Positions 44,756 through 60,200 of a stretch of 64,000 nucleotides of DNA are shown here, piece by piece. Position 1 is the stretch's first letter, and each line of letters opens with the position of its first letter. The DNA is taken from assembly GCF_048771995.1 (NCBI RefSeq), contig NC_133024.1, forward strand, positions 89,746,501 to 89,810,500, read 5' to 3'. The DNA comes from Taeniopygia guttata. Its lineage: Eukaryota; Chordata; Aves; Passeriformes; Estrildidae. The notes under the pieces were generated by a model that saw nothing but the letters and a program-made list of their open reading frames with translations, had not been told where the DNA came from and searched no databases. The translations under genes and the position numbers were made by a program.

Positions 44756-47700
44756 TATATTTCTCATGTCTCTGTTATTTCTCAGGGAAAGATACAAGAG
44801 GAACCCTTTGAAACATCCTATATGTTGATTTTAATTTACAACAGTATTAAGTTATAGTTAATAACAACAACAGATTAAAAACATTTATTGAAAACTGACA
44901 GAACAGCATTCTTCTATTGATAGAGCACATGGAAAAGGGATTCAGTTAAGAATGTGGAACCCTTTTGTTATTAACTAGTCATTAAATGCTCCTTTACAAC
45001 AGGTATTCCTGAAATGCCCAGGTACAGATGACCAAAATTATATCCATACAGTTTGTATATCCTTTTGCCTATAAAAAATCTGCATCACCTAGATGCCATT
45101 TTCACAAATTTGTAAGGCATCGCTAACTCACTTGATAAATGGACTCTTTAGATTGTGTTAGGTTAAGAACAGTACAATGGGAATAGCGCTTCCAGGAGAT
45201 GCAGGGCTGCAATATTCTCAAAAGAATTTATATTGGGCAAGTAGGAGACTACAGCCATATAAGCCCACAGCTGGGATGCACAGGTCAAAGCAATATCACC
45301 CACTTGGAAGTAAGAACTCTTGGAGAATTGGCAAAAAGTACAACTTAAAAGCAGAAGAATCACATTGCTTTCGGACATACTCCTTTAATCTCGCCTTAGC
45401 TCATGTCTCATGCAATCAGAGATGAGCCAGCACTGCCTTAGGGATTGCTGTGGAATTGGAATCCTCAGCATGGGGAGAAAGGGAGCACACAAATGTGGCT
45501 GAGGTTGATGGTACTCGCTGATTTTAAGAACCTGCTGAGTTCTCCCTGCAACCAGCTCCATCTTGCTGAAACCCTAGGAAAAACACTGTCAGCGTCATCA
45601 CCCTTCAACCTCAGTTTCAACCTCCCTTGGCTCTCCAGTGTGGAAGTTCATGTCTTATTAATCTGGTTGTCTAAAGATCTTGACATGCAATTCATCAGCT
45701 TGAGAAGACTGTGGACTTCTGTCACTGCAGAGTTGTGGGCTGTGCTGCCCTGCAGCAGCTGCATTTGCTATAGATCCTGATCTCTTTATTTGAAAAAGCA
45801 GCAGTGTTTAAAAGTTCTGATTAAGCCATTATTGTCTGATACCTCTATCTTGTTTTTCAAGTCATAGCAGTCAATCAAATAATTAGTGGGCTAAGCCAGG
45901 TGTTTCCAAATTGCCTGAACTCAAGATGAATTTACTGGAAGCTGACCTCAAGGTGGCTTTTCATTTCACACATGAACAATTTATTGATGATCTAAAATCT
46001 CCAAACCAACATTTTCCACTCACTGAGATAGCTTAAATCACCTAATGAGTGTGCTGGCCTTTCACTATATAGCCTTAAGAGACCCCATAAAAAGGTGCAG
46101 TAAATCGCAGTAGAGAAAGGAGCTACAGAGCTGGCTTCACACTCCTCAGTCATGTTGGAGATCATCTACACTTCCAAGGAATTGTGTGCAAGTCAAAGGT
46201 TTACAGCCAGAGCCTGCTGTTCTTCTCCATGACTACTAGCAATTACTTTAGTGAGCAGTCCCTTTAGAATCAATATTATTCCTTGACTGAAGTAATATTT
46301 ATCGTGATGCCAAAGTGGCAGAACATGACACTGAGAGCTTTTTATGACTGAAATTGCCTTATGTATATATTTGAATGACAAAGTGAAAGTACAAGAGCAC
46401 CACTAAAAAAATTCCTTAAAATAAAATTAGAGATTCATATTCTCTCTCAAATCTCTCATTGCTTATAAGGAATGTGAGAAACACAAAAAACCAAGTACAA
46501 AATTAATTACTTTTGAAAATTGCCAGAACAACCAAATGAAGAGCTGTTGTAAATTCAAAAGCTAATTTTCCTGAGTAGGTGACTGCTGGAGCAGTGAGTT
46601 CACAAGCCTAGGACTGCCTAGAAAGAGAAGCAATGCAGATCATTTAAAGATAGAGAATATTTGCTGACAGGTAAAAGAAATAACACTTAAAATAGATATT
46701 GATCCATCACATCATCTTATCTCTATTTTCAACAGCATTATGTTTTGTCAGGACAGCTATTCATTATTTATAGCAATATATTTGAACAGTTATTCAAGAA
46801 ACAGTTTTGCTCTTGCTCTTTTATTGGTATGCAGCCAGGTTTCTCTACAGCTGTTGCCATCAGAGCATGTTTACTCCTGGTTCTTGTAGAGAATACAATA
46901 ATTTGATTATTTACAAGGGAGCCATAAAACCAGTTATTAAACACTGAAAACTGTACTGTGTGGACCTAACAATCAAACTCAAAGTTGTTTAACAGAGGAA
47001 TTTTAGCAAAAGGGAGAACAAAACAGCACATGGAATGAGGGACTTTTTTACACAGTATTAACTGAAGAGCTGCAATCTATCTCCAGCTGTGTCACAGAAC
47101 TATGAAAACACTCTAAAAAGTAAAACTAGTGAAAGACTGGACTGTTAAATTCTTGCATACTGCCTTCTTTCAGAAAAGACATGCATTTTTTCCTCAGAAT
47201 TCACCTGCCTTGGACAACCTCCTGTTGTTCAGCAGGCATACAGCACCACTGCCTGCACTATCACCCTCCTGCACAAGAGAGGCCAGTGAAGGCATCAGGG
47301 ACACACAGTGGTCAGGGATGCTGGTCACAGACTCTTGTTCAGCTGCCAGAAATGCACCTCCCAACGGGGAGTTGGCAGCTAAGTCTCCCACCAGGATCCC
47401 CATTTTTGGAGTTAAGAGCTGGCCAGACACCCGACCCAAGAGGCAGTTTGACGAGGCCAGCCCAGCTGCAGCCACACCCTCACGTACACCCTGCACACCA
47501 ACACTGCGCCTCAGGTGCCCAGGAATGCTCTGTGCTGAATGACAACACACTGATGGTGCTGTGTCCCTGCTGCATGACACCTGCAGCCAGTGTTTGCCAG
47601 CAGACCCACAGAAAACCACATTGCTCCTCAGCATAAGCACATGCTGGCTACAGGTTGGCACCTCTCTGGCTGTTTCCAACATCCCTGTGGAACACTTCTG

Positions 47701-49091
47701 GGAGCTAGCTAGATCTCAATTCTGGTACATCCCTGGTTTCTGCATGATTCTAATTTAGCCTCTACCTATCCTCAACCAAAAAGCACAACCTCTCAGATAA
47801 TGACAGTATTTCTAGCACCAGATGCTGTGTGAGATGCTTCATTCTCTCAATTTAGAACAAGTAGATCTGAGACTGAAAAATGAATGGGTTTTTCTTTTCA
47901 AAATCACCTCATTACTGGATGCAAGTTGCATTACATCTAACAGACTCAATTCACTCATGCTAAATGGCTACTTCTGCATTGCACAGCCTCCAATGTCTCC
48001 AAGCATTATGCTGTTCTCTGGTATTCTTTTCCAGACAGAGAAGGAATCAGAATTACCCTGATTGATGTAAATTAAGAACCTCTGTCATTCAATATTTTTT
48101 GCTCTAGAAAGCTAAGTATTTGCAAAAGGATGTGTAAATGTTATGCCACAGGTTTGTAAAGCCCTTTTTTATTCCCACACAGGTTCAAGTATTTGAAAAA
48201 GAAATGTATGGGACAGTTTGTTGTAGCCAAATTACATTCCCCAAATTACAGTTTAATTCTGTGGGCCTTTTTACTGGTTTGATTTCCCCATGTCCCCAAG
48301 ATCAGAACTGTAGGCTTAAATAAATCTGCTGCACTTTTTCAATGGGAATAATGATGTAAGAATATAAGTTTACGAAAACTCGTATCACAAATCCAAAACA
48401 GAGAATGGTTTTTCACCCTGGTGCAACCAGGGAACTGGAACAACCAATCTCAGCCAGGAGCTGCATCTGTTACCATGGTACCTCAGTGGGCCTATTGATT
48501 AATAGCCCACAAAATTAAGATAATTCAACTCATTGCATTGCATTGTCTTTAAGAGGCTGCTGTCAACTATGCACTGCCTGTCTTGTGAAATGGGCCTGTA
48601 TATAAGTACTTAAATTGTGAATTAATCTTCTATAATCTGGAATGCCCTCTCCTGTGTGGCTCCTTCTCACACAACAGCCAATTCTTTTTCCTGCCCTTGG
48701 GACAGATGTTTTGCTGTGATGAAAATGAAGCACAGGCAAGACTCCTACAGTTTCCACGACTGAGCTAATTAGGAGGTTTCTCACTATACCAGGTATATGC
48801 TCTACAATTTATGGCCTGATGACATATTCTTTCCATAGGCTGGCTCTTAAATAATGGCATGGCTGTAATTGAGGCTCTGCTGGAGGGTTGTCACACCACA
48901 GGAGATGGGATCACATCATGTTCATTATTCATTAATGCCAACTCCATCATAGCTGTGCACTGGTTACAATGACAAGAATTCATAATGGTGAAAGACTTTC
49001 ATGACTGCCCAAACTATGCATTCCAGCTCCTAAAGGAACCCTACAAAAAAAGATGGAGAGGGATTTTTTTATAAGGGGCATGTACTGAGAG

Positions 49092-49364
49092 AATAAGGGG
49101 GTAAGGCTTCGAACTAAAAAAGGGAAAATTTAGATTACGTATTAGGAAAAAATTCCTTCCTGTGAAGGTGGTGAGGCACTGAAATAGGTTGCCCAGAAAA
49201 CCTGTGGATGTCACATCCCTGGAACTGCCCAAAGCCAGGCTGGATGGGGTTTGATCAACTTGGCCTAGCAGAAGGTATGCTTCTGCATGGAAGGGGCTTG
49301 GAACTAGGTGATATTCTTTTTAAGGTCCTTCCCAACCTAACCCATCCTTGTAATTCTGTGATTG
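49092..49364 (+). mobile_element. CR1 retrotransposon 3' fragment
   Basis: A 5'-truncated CR1 tail. It has AAAAAATTCCTTCCTGTGAA, GGTGGTGAGGCACTG, then GTTGCCCAGAAAACCTGTGG, ending in CCTTCCCAACCTAACCC and AATTCTGTGATTG. No coding capacity remains. Confidence 0.85.
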
Positions 49365-52300
49365 TGTTGTCATATGTCTAGATTAAGCCTCATCCTTAGA
49401 TCAAGTGACCAAGTTAGAAAGTTATGGCCTTGTCATAGTATAATCACTGTTGAATTCAGCAAGTCCAGTCATATGTTGTTCAATATTATCAGCAAAACCA
49501 AAGATCTTTGATTCAGATGTCCTTCCCTCTCTGTTGTTAATAGCACCTCAGGGCATACACTTGAGCCTGTGTGATTGCTTGCTCACTGCCAACTTAAAGG
49601 GCATCTTCTTCTCCAGTCCTTACTTTGGTTTCCTGCTGTCCAGCCCTTTCTCCTGCTCTCTGTCCCAAAGGGCTGCATCCCTCATCCCACCTCCTGTGCC
49701 TACCCAAGCACACAGTAAACCAGTGAAAATCACTCCATAGGCAGAAACTACTTATTCCCTCAAATGAGTTAATCAGAAGACTGCAGAGAGAGATGAGCAC
49801 TAGATTCAGTGCAAATGAGAAGATGACACCATGTAGCCGTGACAGAAGGGAAGGAGGCAGAAATGCTGACAGGAACTAATAGATTGTTTCACCTGTTCTA
49901 TGTAATTTACAGTCCCAGGGATTATCAAAGTAAATGCTAGGTTTTAGCTGTAATGAATAAATCATAAGGACTGGGGTTATTTTGTTGTTTGTGGTCAAGG
50001 TGAAAAAGCCTGCTGTTTCCCAGTATTGTGTCAGGGATAACTAGGAAAAATAGCAACATGAAAAGGCCAGTTGGTGTAACACAGGCAGGAGGAAAGTCCC
50101 ATGAGACATTTAAGCAACCTCACATGCATAAAAAGGTCGAATTAATTAGATAAACAAAGGGGAAAGAATACAGAAACCACATGACAGGTATAAATTATTA
50201 TGCCAAAGAGAAAAAAGAAATATAAAACTCCACTTTCAAAATCAAAGTAGCATTTTCGTTTGGAAAATTTGTCTTTTTTTCCTTGCCCCACATCCTGAAG
50301 GGCAAAATTGTGAAAAGCAGGATTTGCAACATCTTTTGTTACACCTTAGGTACTCACTGTTCATTTTTATCATAGGTAGACATCAGTAAAAAAGTAGGCA
50401 CATTGCTCTCTTTCTCTTCCAATGGTACTGCTGCTCAACTTCTGTAGATAATTCATCATTTAGGCTATACACAATGGGAAGGGACTGCAGAAGTAGCCAA
50501 GGATGGGAAATGTGCAGCAGGGTGACTTAGCAGTCCTGGCTCTCCACCAGCCCAAGAAGGTTTATGCAACACTGTTGAGTAAGAAAAGAAAGGGAGCAGA
50601 GGTCCCAAACCTGCTTACTCCAGTTCCTAAAGGCACACACACACATCTTTAGGACAGGGACTACTTCTTTGCTGATCAGATGAACAGACTGCTCAAGTTG
50701 CTGGAAACTTTTCTTGTGCCATTTGCTGTGGAAGTTTGTTATGGAGATGGGGTAACTGAGCATCTGAGCACACTGACACTGACCTGGAGTTATGTGATGG
50801 CTGTGCTGGGCCCCACAACAGGAGGGCTCACTCTGCCAGCTTTGGTATTTCCCTTTAGGGCATGAAAGCCCACAGTTCAAAACTGTCCCTAGAAAAGCAG
50901 CATGGAAACATTTTGCCTTAACATTGTACTGTCCAAATAAAACCTTGTATTCTAGCTCTAACAGCTCCCTGATCTAGGTCTCTCTGTCGTTTTCACCCTC
51001 TAGAATTGTTGTCTTGACTTATGCCAATACATTTGCTTTACTCTTTCTGTAATTCATCTTGTCTTTTTTTCCCCTAACTTGATAAAACACATGAAGATAC
51101 AGTTTCTGTGAAAAAATGTTATATGAAATAAAGACAAGTTTTCCTGTATTTTTATCTTCAAGCAATGAAAGATTGGTGGGAATTAAATCAATAGCCATTA
51201 TGAAACATGAAACAAAATTACTGGGAAATGTTACCTTATTAATACATTCTTTCTTCTCTCATAATCTAATATCAGCTACAAAACCAGACTTAGCATAGCT
51301 AGGAAATTATTTCAAATTGTTTTAGAAAGTAAATCTTTACTAGAATGACCAATCTACAGAATAAAAAACCTATATCAAGCAGTTTCTGTGCACTTAAGAA
51401 TTTGAAACTGGAGTCACCATTACATTGCAATCAGGGAATGAATATGATTTATGTGTAAATGAACACATATTAAATTCAAGATAATTCATTCACTGATGAG
51501 TAAAATGCTTGTCTTGATTCAGTTAAAAATGCCAACACTGATGATGCACTATCAAGTCTCCTGGGATTTTGGTAGAATCTGAGACTTCACTGTAGTCCAA
51601 CAGATATTATTAAAACAAATTTTTTTAAAATGAGATGGAACTGTATTTGCTATGCATTTTCTAAGACAAGAAACAAAAGGAAACCAAAAAAAGGAAATTC
51701 TTTTTCCTGGTGCAGGGTTAGCTTTATTATCTGTAGTGCTCTTGTAAGCCTTCACAACATCCAAGAACCCCATATCATCCTGGTAACCATTACTGCAGTT
51801 CCTTATTTCCTTCTAGCAGCAGCACATCTCAGCTTTACTCAGCTCATTCAAACAGTGCTGCTGGATTTTGTTTCAAGTCTGAATTGATCCAACCCCCTAC
51901 TGGCTGACCTTCTCTACTTCAAGGAGGTGCAGTGCATATGCTCTGCTCCACCTGTGTTTTTGCTCCTTTTAGAGAGATTTTTTTTTTTTTTTAAATAGCT
52001 ACTCTGCTTTTCTTCCATCCCATTAAATTAGGTGCTGAGCTTTGTGATCAGCTCCCTTTCCTCTGTTTCAGACTCATACTGTTACATAGGGCAGCACTGG
52101 GGTTTCTCAGGGCAGCTCAGTCTAGTGTGCTTTTCCAGACAGTACCACTCTCTGGCCACCCTTACACAGAAAAGAGAAAAAGAAATAATCAGGATCTCAC
52201 AGCTGGAGAAATGTTAATGATTTTGGAACCAGCTTAATCAAGTTTTAGTCCAGTAGGCACTTCAAAATGGTAAGAATTCCTCTTTGTAAACATCAACAAA

Positions 52301-55300
52301 AGCACTTAGATAAGAACAGTTAAAAATGATTACACATTTAAGGACATCAAATTCAGTCTAAAAGAAAAAGCTAAACAAAGCATTAAAGGAAAGGGAACAG
52401 AAGTGAATCAAATTTAGATTCACTGATCAACAGTGCTGACATTATAGGAATTCATCACATACTTCCTTTTTATGGATGCTCTTTTATTGCTTAAGCTGGA
52501 ACAAGGTCATTTTATCACTTAAACAGCTGTTCTGAGTGGTATGAGAACAATAAACCAAAAATACATAGCATACCATGTGCCATAAAAGTTTATGCTTTCT
52601 GATAAAAAATGGGGGAAATTACATAGGTCAGAGCTGACTGAGCAGCAAGAACTGTTTTTACACCAAAGTCTCTGTTTTCACAAATCCTCTTTCCATATAC
52701 AGTGATTGCATTGGTTTCTCAAGACAAAGACACACTCTCTTTATAGAAATGCATGAATTACAAATTTTCTTGTATTGAAATTCTATCTACAGAGTCTGGA
52801 AGATTGTATCTGTCTATCAGGGATATTCAGCTATTTATTTTGAGCTAATTTGTCAACAAGAGGTTCAGAAACTGCCTGTCCTTTTCACAGGCACACCCCA
52901 CCTCACCTTCTTCACCATGCACACACCAGATTCCTTACTGAGGCTTTCTATCCTGTGCTCCTGCTTGCTAGGAAGAGTAATTGACATCTTTATTGTTCCA
53001 CAAACACATTTAATGGGTCATAAGGTTTACTTTTGTTTTCAACTGCGTGACAGAAAAACTTTCGTTACATAAACAGCACAAGAATATAAACTGGCAGCTA
53101 AAAAGTGCCCTATTATGCACTTAATCCCATGTACTGTTTCTAAGCAAGATCTGAAAGGAACCACATCCCAGAAGATTGCCACTTAATAAGATAGAGAACT
53201 TAAACTGACTCTCTGGCTTGAGTCTGACTCAAAAGAATGGTGACCACCTTTAAAGACTTCAGTATTGGGAATAAGCTCTGGAAAATATGTCTGAGGAAGA
53301 CATATTTTCATTCATACAGGTATGCATCTTCTTTCTGTTTCTATTGAATTTAAGCTTCCAGAAGCAAATGAAAATAATTCTGGTTGCCAAGGAAGCTCTC
53401 CAAATAGAAACCAAAGAATCTCTTTCAAAATTTCTCCCCTTTTGTAACCAATATTCCATTTCTGTCTTCCAATGAGGTGAGAAACCTGAGGTGGGTAAAA
53501 CCTGAGACTGGTACAACCAGTGGACCAGCACAGGGCTGTGTGGGAGGGAAGGAACTACAGTGCTAGGCTGCAGGTGGAGGTGCTTGGTGGCATCTCTCCA
53601 GCTGTGTCAGAGAGACACAGCCCTGATGACGGAGCATAAAGATTGCTACGGATCTGACTGTGCTACCCATTACAGCTTTGCCAGCTGACACTACCTGGCA
53701 CACACATCTATGAAGAGTGTAAGAAGCATTTTGCACAATAAAGACATAATGTAAGTAGCACAGTGGCATAGACTTCTTTGTCATTATTACGGGTATTTGC
53801 CAGGACATGTCAGCTGTAAATACATACATGTACATATGTGAGCATATATTGCAGGTTATTTATTACATGGGTAAAATTTCTATATTAAATATTTATGTGT
53901 CTAGCTGACACATCAGTGCTGGTAAAATCTGAAAGAATACACCTGTAGACATGTAATATGAAATACAAATCCATAAGGAACTAGATCAGGGAAGAGCTGA
54001 AACACCTCCCACATTTCCTTTAGTAATTTGCACAGCGAAAGTATCTATTTTTGACTTTGAGTCCTTGAACTTCAAAATTCTCAAACTCTCTTGGGAAATT
54101 TATGCTATCTATCTTCAGGCATTTAACTCACTGACAGCACTTGGATGATGGTTTCATGCCACAGTGAGTTGATATAACAGATCCTGGCAAAAGGGACAAG
54201 CCTTGTTCCCTCCTTCCACAGATTCCTCTCTACCCTTACCCATGCAGCCCCACCAGTTAAATTCTGCTATGACTGATGTTCATTTGGCTGTGAAACTTTT
54301 TACTCACTTAACTAGTGGAGAGTATTTTTCTCCAGGGCAGGGAAGAGGAGCAGAAAGAGTCAGCAAGACAGAGGAAGGAGCAAAGGAGGCAAGAGAAAAG
54401 AGCTCTTTGTGTCAGTGGGCATTTACATTTATTATAAATTGGAAATCCTCACATTAAATGCACTAGGCCAAAGCATTGCATAAAGAAATCCAAAGTATTG
54501 TACTTAGTCTTTATTCATGGAATATATAACACTAATGATAGCAAAATGTCTCTCATAATATTATATTATTAGAAACAACTTTTCCCCTTACTTACCTTTA
54601 CTTGCCCACAGAACTTTCTTCTTTTAATTTCATTTGTCTTCTTCATTTTGGATGGTGCATTCATACCCACCGATACATCACCTATCCTCTCCTCTGCAGC
54701 TAAAATAACTTAGCCTTCAAAACATCTCCAGTTATTCATCTCACTTCTACTCCTATTTTTGTGTGATATTCTCCTGCATTACAGGCAATAACACAGATTT
54801 CCCAGACCTACTATGGATAGATCACATTCCAAATTCCTTCCAAAAAGGGTTAAAAGGGGTCTCAGTGCTGATTTCTGCAAAATAAAGCAGTGGATACCCA
54901 AGACTACACCATTCTTATGGGCCATCTATACATAGGCTTCTCTTCTTTCAACTAGAAACTAGACAGAATTGTAGTATGATATCTTCTGTAATCTCCTCAA
55001 TATTGCAGAAGAGAAATATAAATGTAACTTAACACAGAAATTTTTTAATCACACTTTAGCTAACTAAAACTCCAGAATCTAGTGTGAAGGATGGTTACCC
55101 TTCAAGGTCTCTTCCAGAAGCTAAGAAGAGAACAAGATGCCTCTGAAGAGCACCTCATTAAAGTCTTGAAGAGCTAGCCATGAGAGCAGGAAGATATTCT
55201 CAAAGAATAAGCTGCTTGAACTTAACAGCTAATAAGATGCTGTTATATTTTGAAAAAATGCAGATTCATAAAGATGAGCCACTTGAGCTCATTCAAGTGT

Positions 55301-58300
55301 CAGTGTCAACCTATTCTGATTATCTTTACATAAATCTTGTCTCTTTCTGAAATATGCAGCTAGGTCACACCACAAAACCTAGCACACATTTATGCCTGAA
55401 AAGGTATTAGTAGGTCTTTTCCATTTCAATCATTTTAAAGGTGCTAAACAAGAGAAGGATGATTACTAATTTCTTCCATTCTTAACGTTTTTACCTCAGC
55501 AATAATTGTTTTTCTCTGAAATATGTGTGAAATATGAGGATACAGAAAATCAACAGGGAAAGAAAGAAGTGCTGTTAACTTTGTTGGAAACTTGAGTTTA
55601 GGAAAGAAATAATACCTTGGTAATTACAACGATTGCCTTTACATTTTCTGCATTTCCCCTGCAACAGTAAAGGCTTCTCCCATTTATTTGCACAGAAACA
55701 TCAAAGATAGTCTCAGGGGATCTGCAGAATTTCAGTGGTCTTTCTTTATTAAAACAAGCTGCTTTAATTCACCTAATATGCGATATGAAATCAATCAGTA
55801 ATTAGTATCTTGGATCAAAATCTGCACTAAAGCTAATTTATGCAGAATGATTGATTTGCAAACAGCAAATGAAACAGAACATGTTTGAACAGAGCTAATT
55901 AGGTGCATATATAGCAGTATTTTTTTGGGGGGGTGTGTATATTTATAACCATCACCTTTACATAAAATGACCAGTGGGCATTTTCTGATGGGCATAATTT
56001 ACAAGATATATTGGTTTTGAAAAAAGTTAAGAAGGTTTGCCTCTTCTGAAAGCTGGCTCAAACATGTACCTGCTTCAAAAAATCCTCTATTCTGAAACAG
56101 ACGTAAAGTCCGATGTTAAGAAAATAATCAGAGATGGTATTAAAATCCTACCTCACACAATGTCAGTGCAGGACAGGGATGCTTGCACTGTAAGGGAAGT
56201 CTATCAGCTGAAAACAGAGGAGAAAAATATTGCTTTGTTTCTCCAACTTCAGCTATAGTGTCTTTTCAATACTTCATTTGAAATCTAACTCTTGTTGACA
56301 GAGGCTGGGAAGCAAGCATATTAAGACACCTAAACTTAGCATCCCTTGAGAAGTCTGAATAAATAGCTTTGCCTTTTCTGTCTGTGTAGAGCTCCATGTT
56401 TGTACCTTCCTCATGTTTTCAAATTCTGCTTTGTTGGAAGCTTTGCCTCCATCTCTCTGAACAAGTCAAGGACCAGGCTGAGCGCTAGGTTTATACCTGA
56501 GTATATCCTAGACGTGTCAGTGAGAAAACTAAATGCTTGTTAGCATGACAAAAACATGAGGAAAACTCAGCAGTGGATGGCTTTGGGGGTCAGACCTGCT
56601 ACACACAGCTGCTTCCCTCCTAAGTATCAAGGTTTGTGCTTACCCACCATCTCAGGAGGGGTCACTCCTGCTCCAATGAACTCTTCCCATCTTCCCTGTG
56701 TCTTTTTTTCTCCTGTACCTCCTCTCATGCCCTTCCTGCCTGCTCTCTGTCACAGCTGTGCTGCTCTCATTGCAGCTCCCATAGTGAGGGCAGCACCATA
56801 ATATTGCAAACATTCAAAACCCTGGCAGCTATGATGCTGCCCTTGAATCTCCCCATCACTCCTGTAGGCACCACAGCTTCAGGGTGCTCATTTTCAGCCT
56901 TGCAAACAGTATGGCTGGGTGAGGCTGGCACTGGAGAGACAGACGTGTGAGTGGAAGCTGTGAGCCATTGCTCGGTTTATGCATTGGGTTAGCTAAAACT
57001 GCATGTGTGGTGTCACACTGACATTGCACATTTAGGGAGTGATTCATTTCTGGGTGCAAGCTTGTGCCACCTCCACATATTTGCTGAGGAGAAACCTCTT
57101 ACAGCACTCCCTCAGCACTACTCACTGCTCTCAGCTCAACTCTGCTGCCAGGAGCCCCCACTCCTTTATGTAATTTCAGCACCTCACTTCCTAACTGGAA
57201 ATACTTTGTACTGTAATGTGAGGAGATGGCAAGCAAGCAAAGAAGTGAGAACACTTCATGTCTTACAATCAAATCCATTTTATTTGGGCAGTATCATGTT
57301 TTTCACCCATCCAGCTAGACTAAGTGTGCCTTTGGAATGAAACAACATCCAGCTATACACTGTCCTTCAAATCCGCTTTGCAGAGTGCAAGAGAGGCAAA
57401 AAGGACAGCGACACATTATGCTTGAAATGCCTTCTGTTTGCCAGTTAGAAACATCCCAAATCACTGCAAATCTTTAGTCAAAGGGAAATTTTGTTCTGCT
57501 AGTGCCAAGCTTTGCATATCAGAGCCAAGCACAAATGCTAAGAGCTGAAGTGAAATCATGCTAGTCAGTGAGGCAGAGCCTGCTTCTTCAAGCAACAGTT
57601 CCTTTGAATTAAGGGTTATACCTTGGTCAGCACATTGAACTCTCACTGCGGGCTCTGGGATGCCAAGAAGGAGGTCAAAGAAGTGCAACATTATTAATGT
57701 CATGTTTTAAGAACAAACCATTGTCCACTCTGCCTAACTGCGCTTTTGTTCCTTCTCAAACTCCATGCTCATCAGTTACTGAGTGCTGGGGTTTTGCTGT
57801 ACTGGCTCTGCTAATGATTATATATTTTATGTTGCATTTAGCATTTCATCAACCATGAAAGAACCTGGACTTAAAATGGACAGGTCACAGTGAAATAGAA
57901 CTTCAAGACAAAAAGAGAAATAGATTTAAGTAGAATGGTCAATTTGAAATAGACTTTTTTCCCTTTGCAATTGAATTTGTGTTCATTTTCAATTTAAATA
58001 AGAAATAAAAAATGAAGTATTGAGTCATTACAGGGGCCAGATAACTGTCAGAGCTACACTGGGTTAAATTCAAATTATACTGCAGTAACTGCTCAAAGGT
58101 AGTCTGGTTAAAAGAGAAGCAACTGAGTAAGCAATTTCTTTTCCTTTCCACTCCCTTTTGTCCTGCTGCAATGCATATAGTTTTTAGGTACAGGAATATA
58201 ACATTTATTCTACATTTCTGTGCTTACATTCAATCCTTACAATCTTACTGATAGTTGCAAATTTGTTAAAGCTGCTCTAAAGCCTTCCAATATACTCAGT

Positions 58301-60160
58301 TATGTCCCAGGGAATAACTACCACCTTCCACTGTAAACCCTTTCAATCTCACTTTTGCAACTTCTAAAACTATCAGCTCAGCCTTGGCAAAGACAGTGTT
58401 AGAAGACCCACCGTGGATGGTTTGCAAGGCAAGACACATAATTAAACTTTCTAGTTATTCTCGTAGTCTGTTCCCCAGAAACCCAATCTTCCAGCAGACA
58501 AATCATCTGTAAATGTTATAAGCAGAAAGCAGTTTTCCTTGTTCCATGCTGGGAAAAGCAAGCAGGCACTAATCCCAAGCATACTGGATACTTATGTCTT
58601 CACAGTCCTTGTGTAAATGACACAACATGTCAAGGAATACTTACTTTAACTGCTGCTTACCCACCTTATGGCTTTTTCTGACATTTTACTTTTACTAAGG
58701 ACAGAAGCATAGAAAACCATGAGGTAGATTAGAAGAAAAGTGAAAAATCAAACAACCCTAAAATCTTACGCATGTTAGTAAGGTAGCATGAATGCTGTGC
58801 AAGATAAAGCTATTTTCATCTGCCCAGCACTGAGCCTGCAACTTGGAACCTGCTGTTCATCTTGGTCTCTGATGTAGAAATCAGGAACAATAGTTCTTAA
58901 TTTAGCTGGTTTGTAAGTAGCAAAATTAATGACACCTGACCTACTGCAGATTTTTGTCTCACAGGTCATGTCCCATTTGGATTCTCTACTTTTAAACAGT
59001 GGTGAGCTGACATTGCAGCCTTTACCTCTATGAAGAAAGTAAGTTGTAATTCTCTCCTCTACCCACCTGTGAATTTTCATAAAACTTGATGGAATTTCAC
59101 ACCTTTCAAGTCTTTACCTTCCTCCCGAATTTGCCTGAAATTGGCCAGCATATTAAAAAAATGGAATAGAAAAGACAGGGACAAATATTACAGCATTATA
59201 AATCTTATTTCTTTGTGAAACCCAGCTAGAAACAAAAGTTAAAAGTGAGGGAATTATTGCAAATACACTACCGACACTTACAGGTAATGCAAAAAAAGAG
59301 TGATACTATGAAGGAGTGGTATTATGACCACTTGTAAGTAAAGTAGTTACTTATTAGTAAAATGCAGGCTAAATCCATTTGTTCCTTCTCTGAGCTTAAC
59401 ACAACTCTTGATTTATACCAGTGAAAGCTCTGCATTGTGAAATTAATCATATTTCATGATGCTTGGCTATAATCAGTCTACTGTGAGGTGTCCATTGGAC
59501 ATTCAACCAAGATTGTTACTTTTTGTAAAGAAAGGAAGGAAATTGTTAAGAATTTCTAAAAATCCCTTCCTCCTTCTTACACCTTCCTTTACCCAGATGC
59601 CCCAAAGACTTTCTATGACTTCCTCACATAAATAAAAGCAAACTATTTGGGAAGCTAAATCTACAAACAAATCATATAGTATCTCAGATCCTGTCTGACA
59701 TAGCCAGGCAATCTTAAAAGCAAGAACTCTAGATTTTTTTCTTCTATATAACAAATACACTTTCAGGAAAGTGTTCCTGACAAACCTCTTGCACAGGATG
59801 AGATCATCTGCTAGGGTGGAGCTGATCATGTAGCCTGTTGCTGCTCAAACTGCTAATTTGCTCTCTTCCCATCCTTTTCCCAGTTACATGGTCCTGGTCA
59901 AGCTCTGGCACTTAAGTGATTCTGCCCTCGGTCAATTCAACTCACTAAACCAACAGGAAAGTAAATTCAGTAAAACAAAGCAAGCTGCTTTTCTTTTGAC
60001 CTGCACAAAGGAAATTACTGGCCCATTCATGCGTCTCTAAAGCTTCTCAGAAGTGGTGAAACAAATGACTAACATTTTGAGGCAGATGAAGCAGTTTTAA
60101 GTCAACTGGAAATCCCTGATTTTCATATTTAATACAGTCTGATACAAAAAGAAAGAAAAT

Positions 60161-60190
60161 AAAATTTTAATTTAATTTAATTAAAATTAA
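60161..60190. repeat. AT-only palindromic tract
   Basis: An A/T-only stretch with three TTTAA-type units. AATTTTAATT near 60163 and AATTAAAATT near 60179 are reverse complements. In the transcript it starts about 11 nt after the donor of the 60201..60263 exon. Confidence 0.75.
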
Positions 60191-60200
60191 TGTTACTTAC

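Larger units (their letters stand above)
43479..60200 (-). other. TMEM255B: TMEM255B intron (16722 bases), repeat-poor
   Basis: Apart from a (TAATG)6 microsatellite at 44726 and a CR1 tail at 49092..49364, I recognise no repeat or gene in this intron. G+C-richer patches with overlapping open frames occur at about 43960-44640 and 47120-47700. Their frames lie on both strands, show no family motif and look like chance. The stretch 49365-60200 is AT-rich and, to my reading, featureless except for short A- and T-runs. Confidence 0.6.

Noticed and set aside
47129..47682. Overlapping open frames of 137, 151 and 162 residues
   Set aside because: They occupy three frames on both strands of a G+C-richer patch, where stop codons are scarce. 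No motif or family was recognised.
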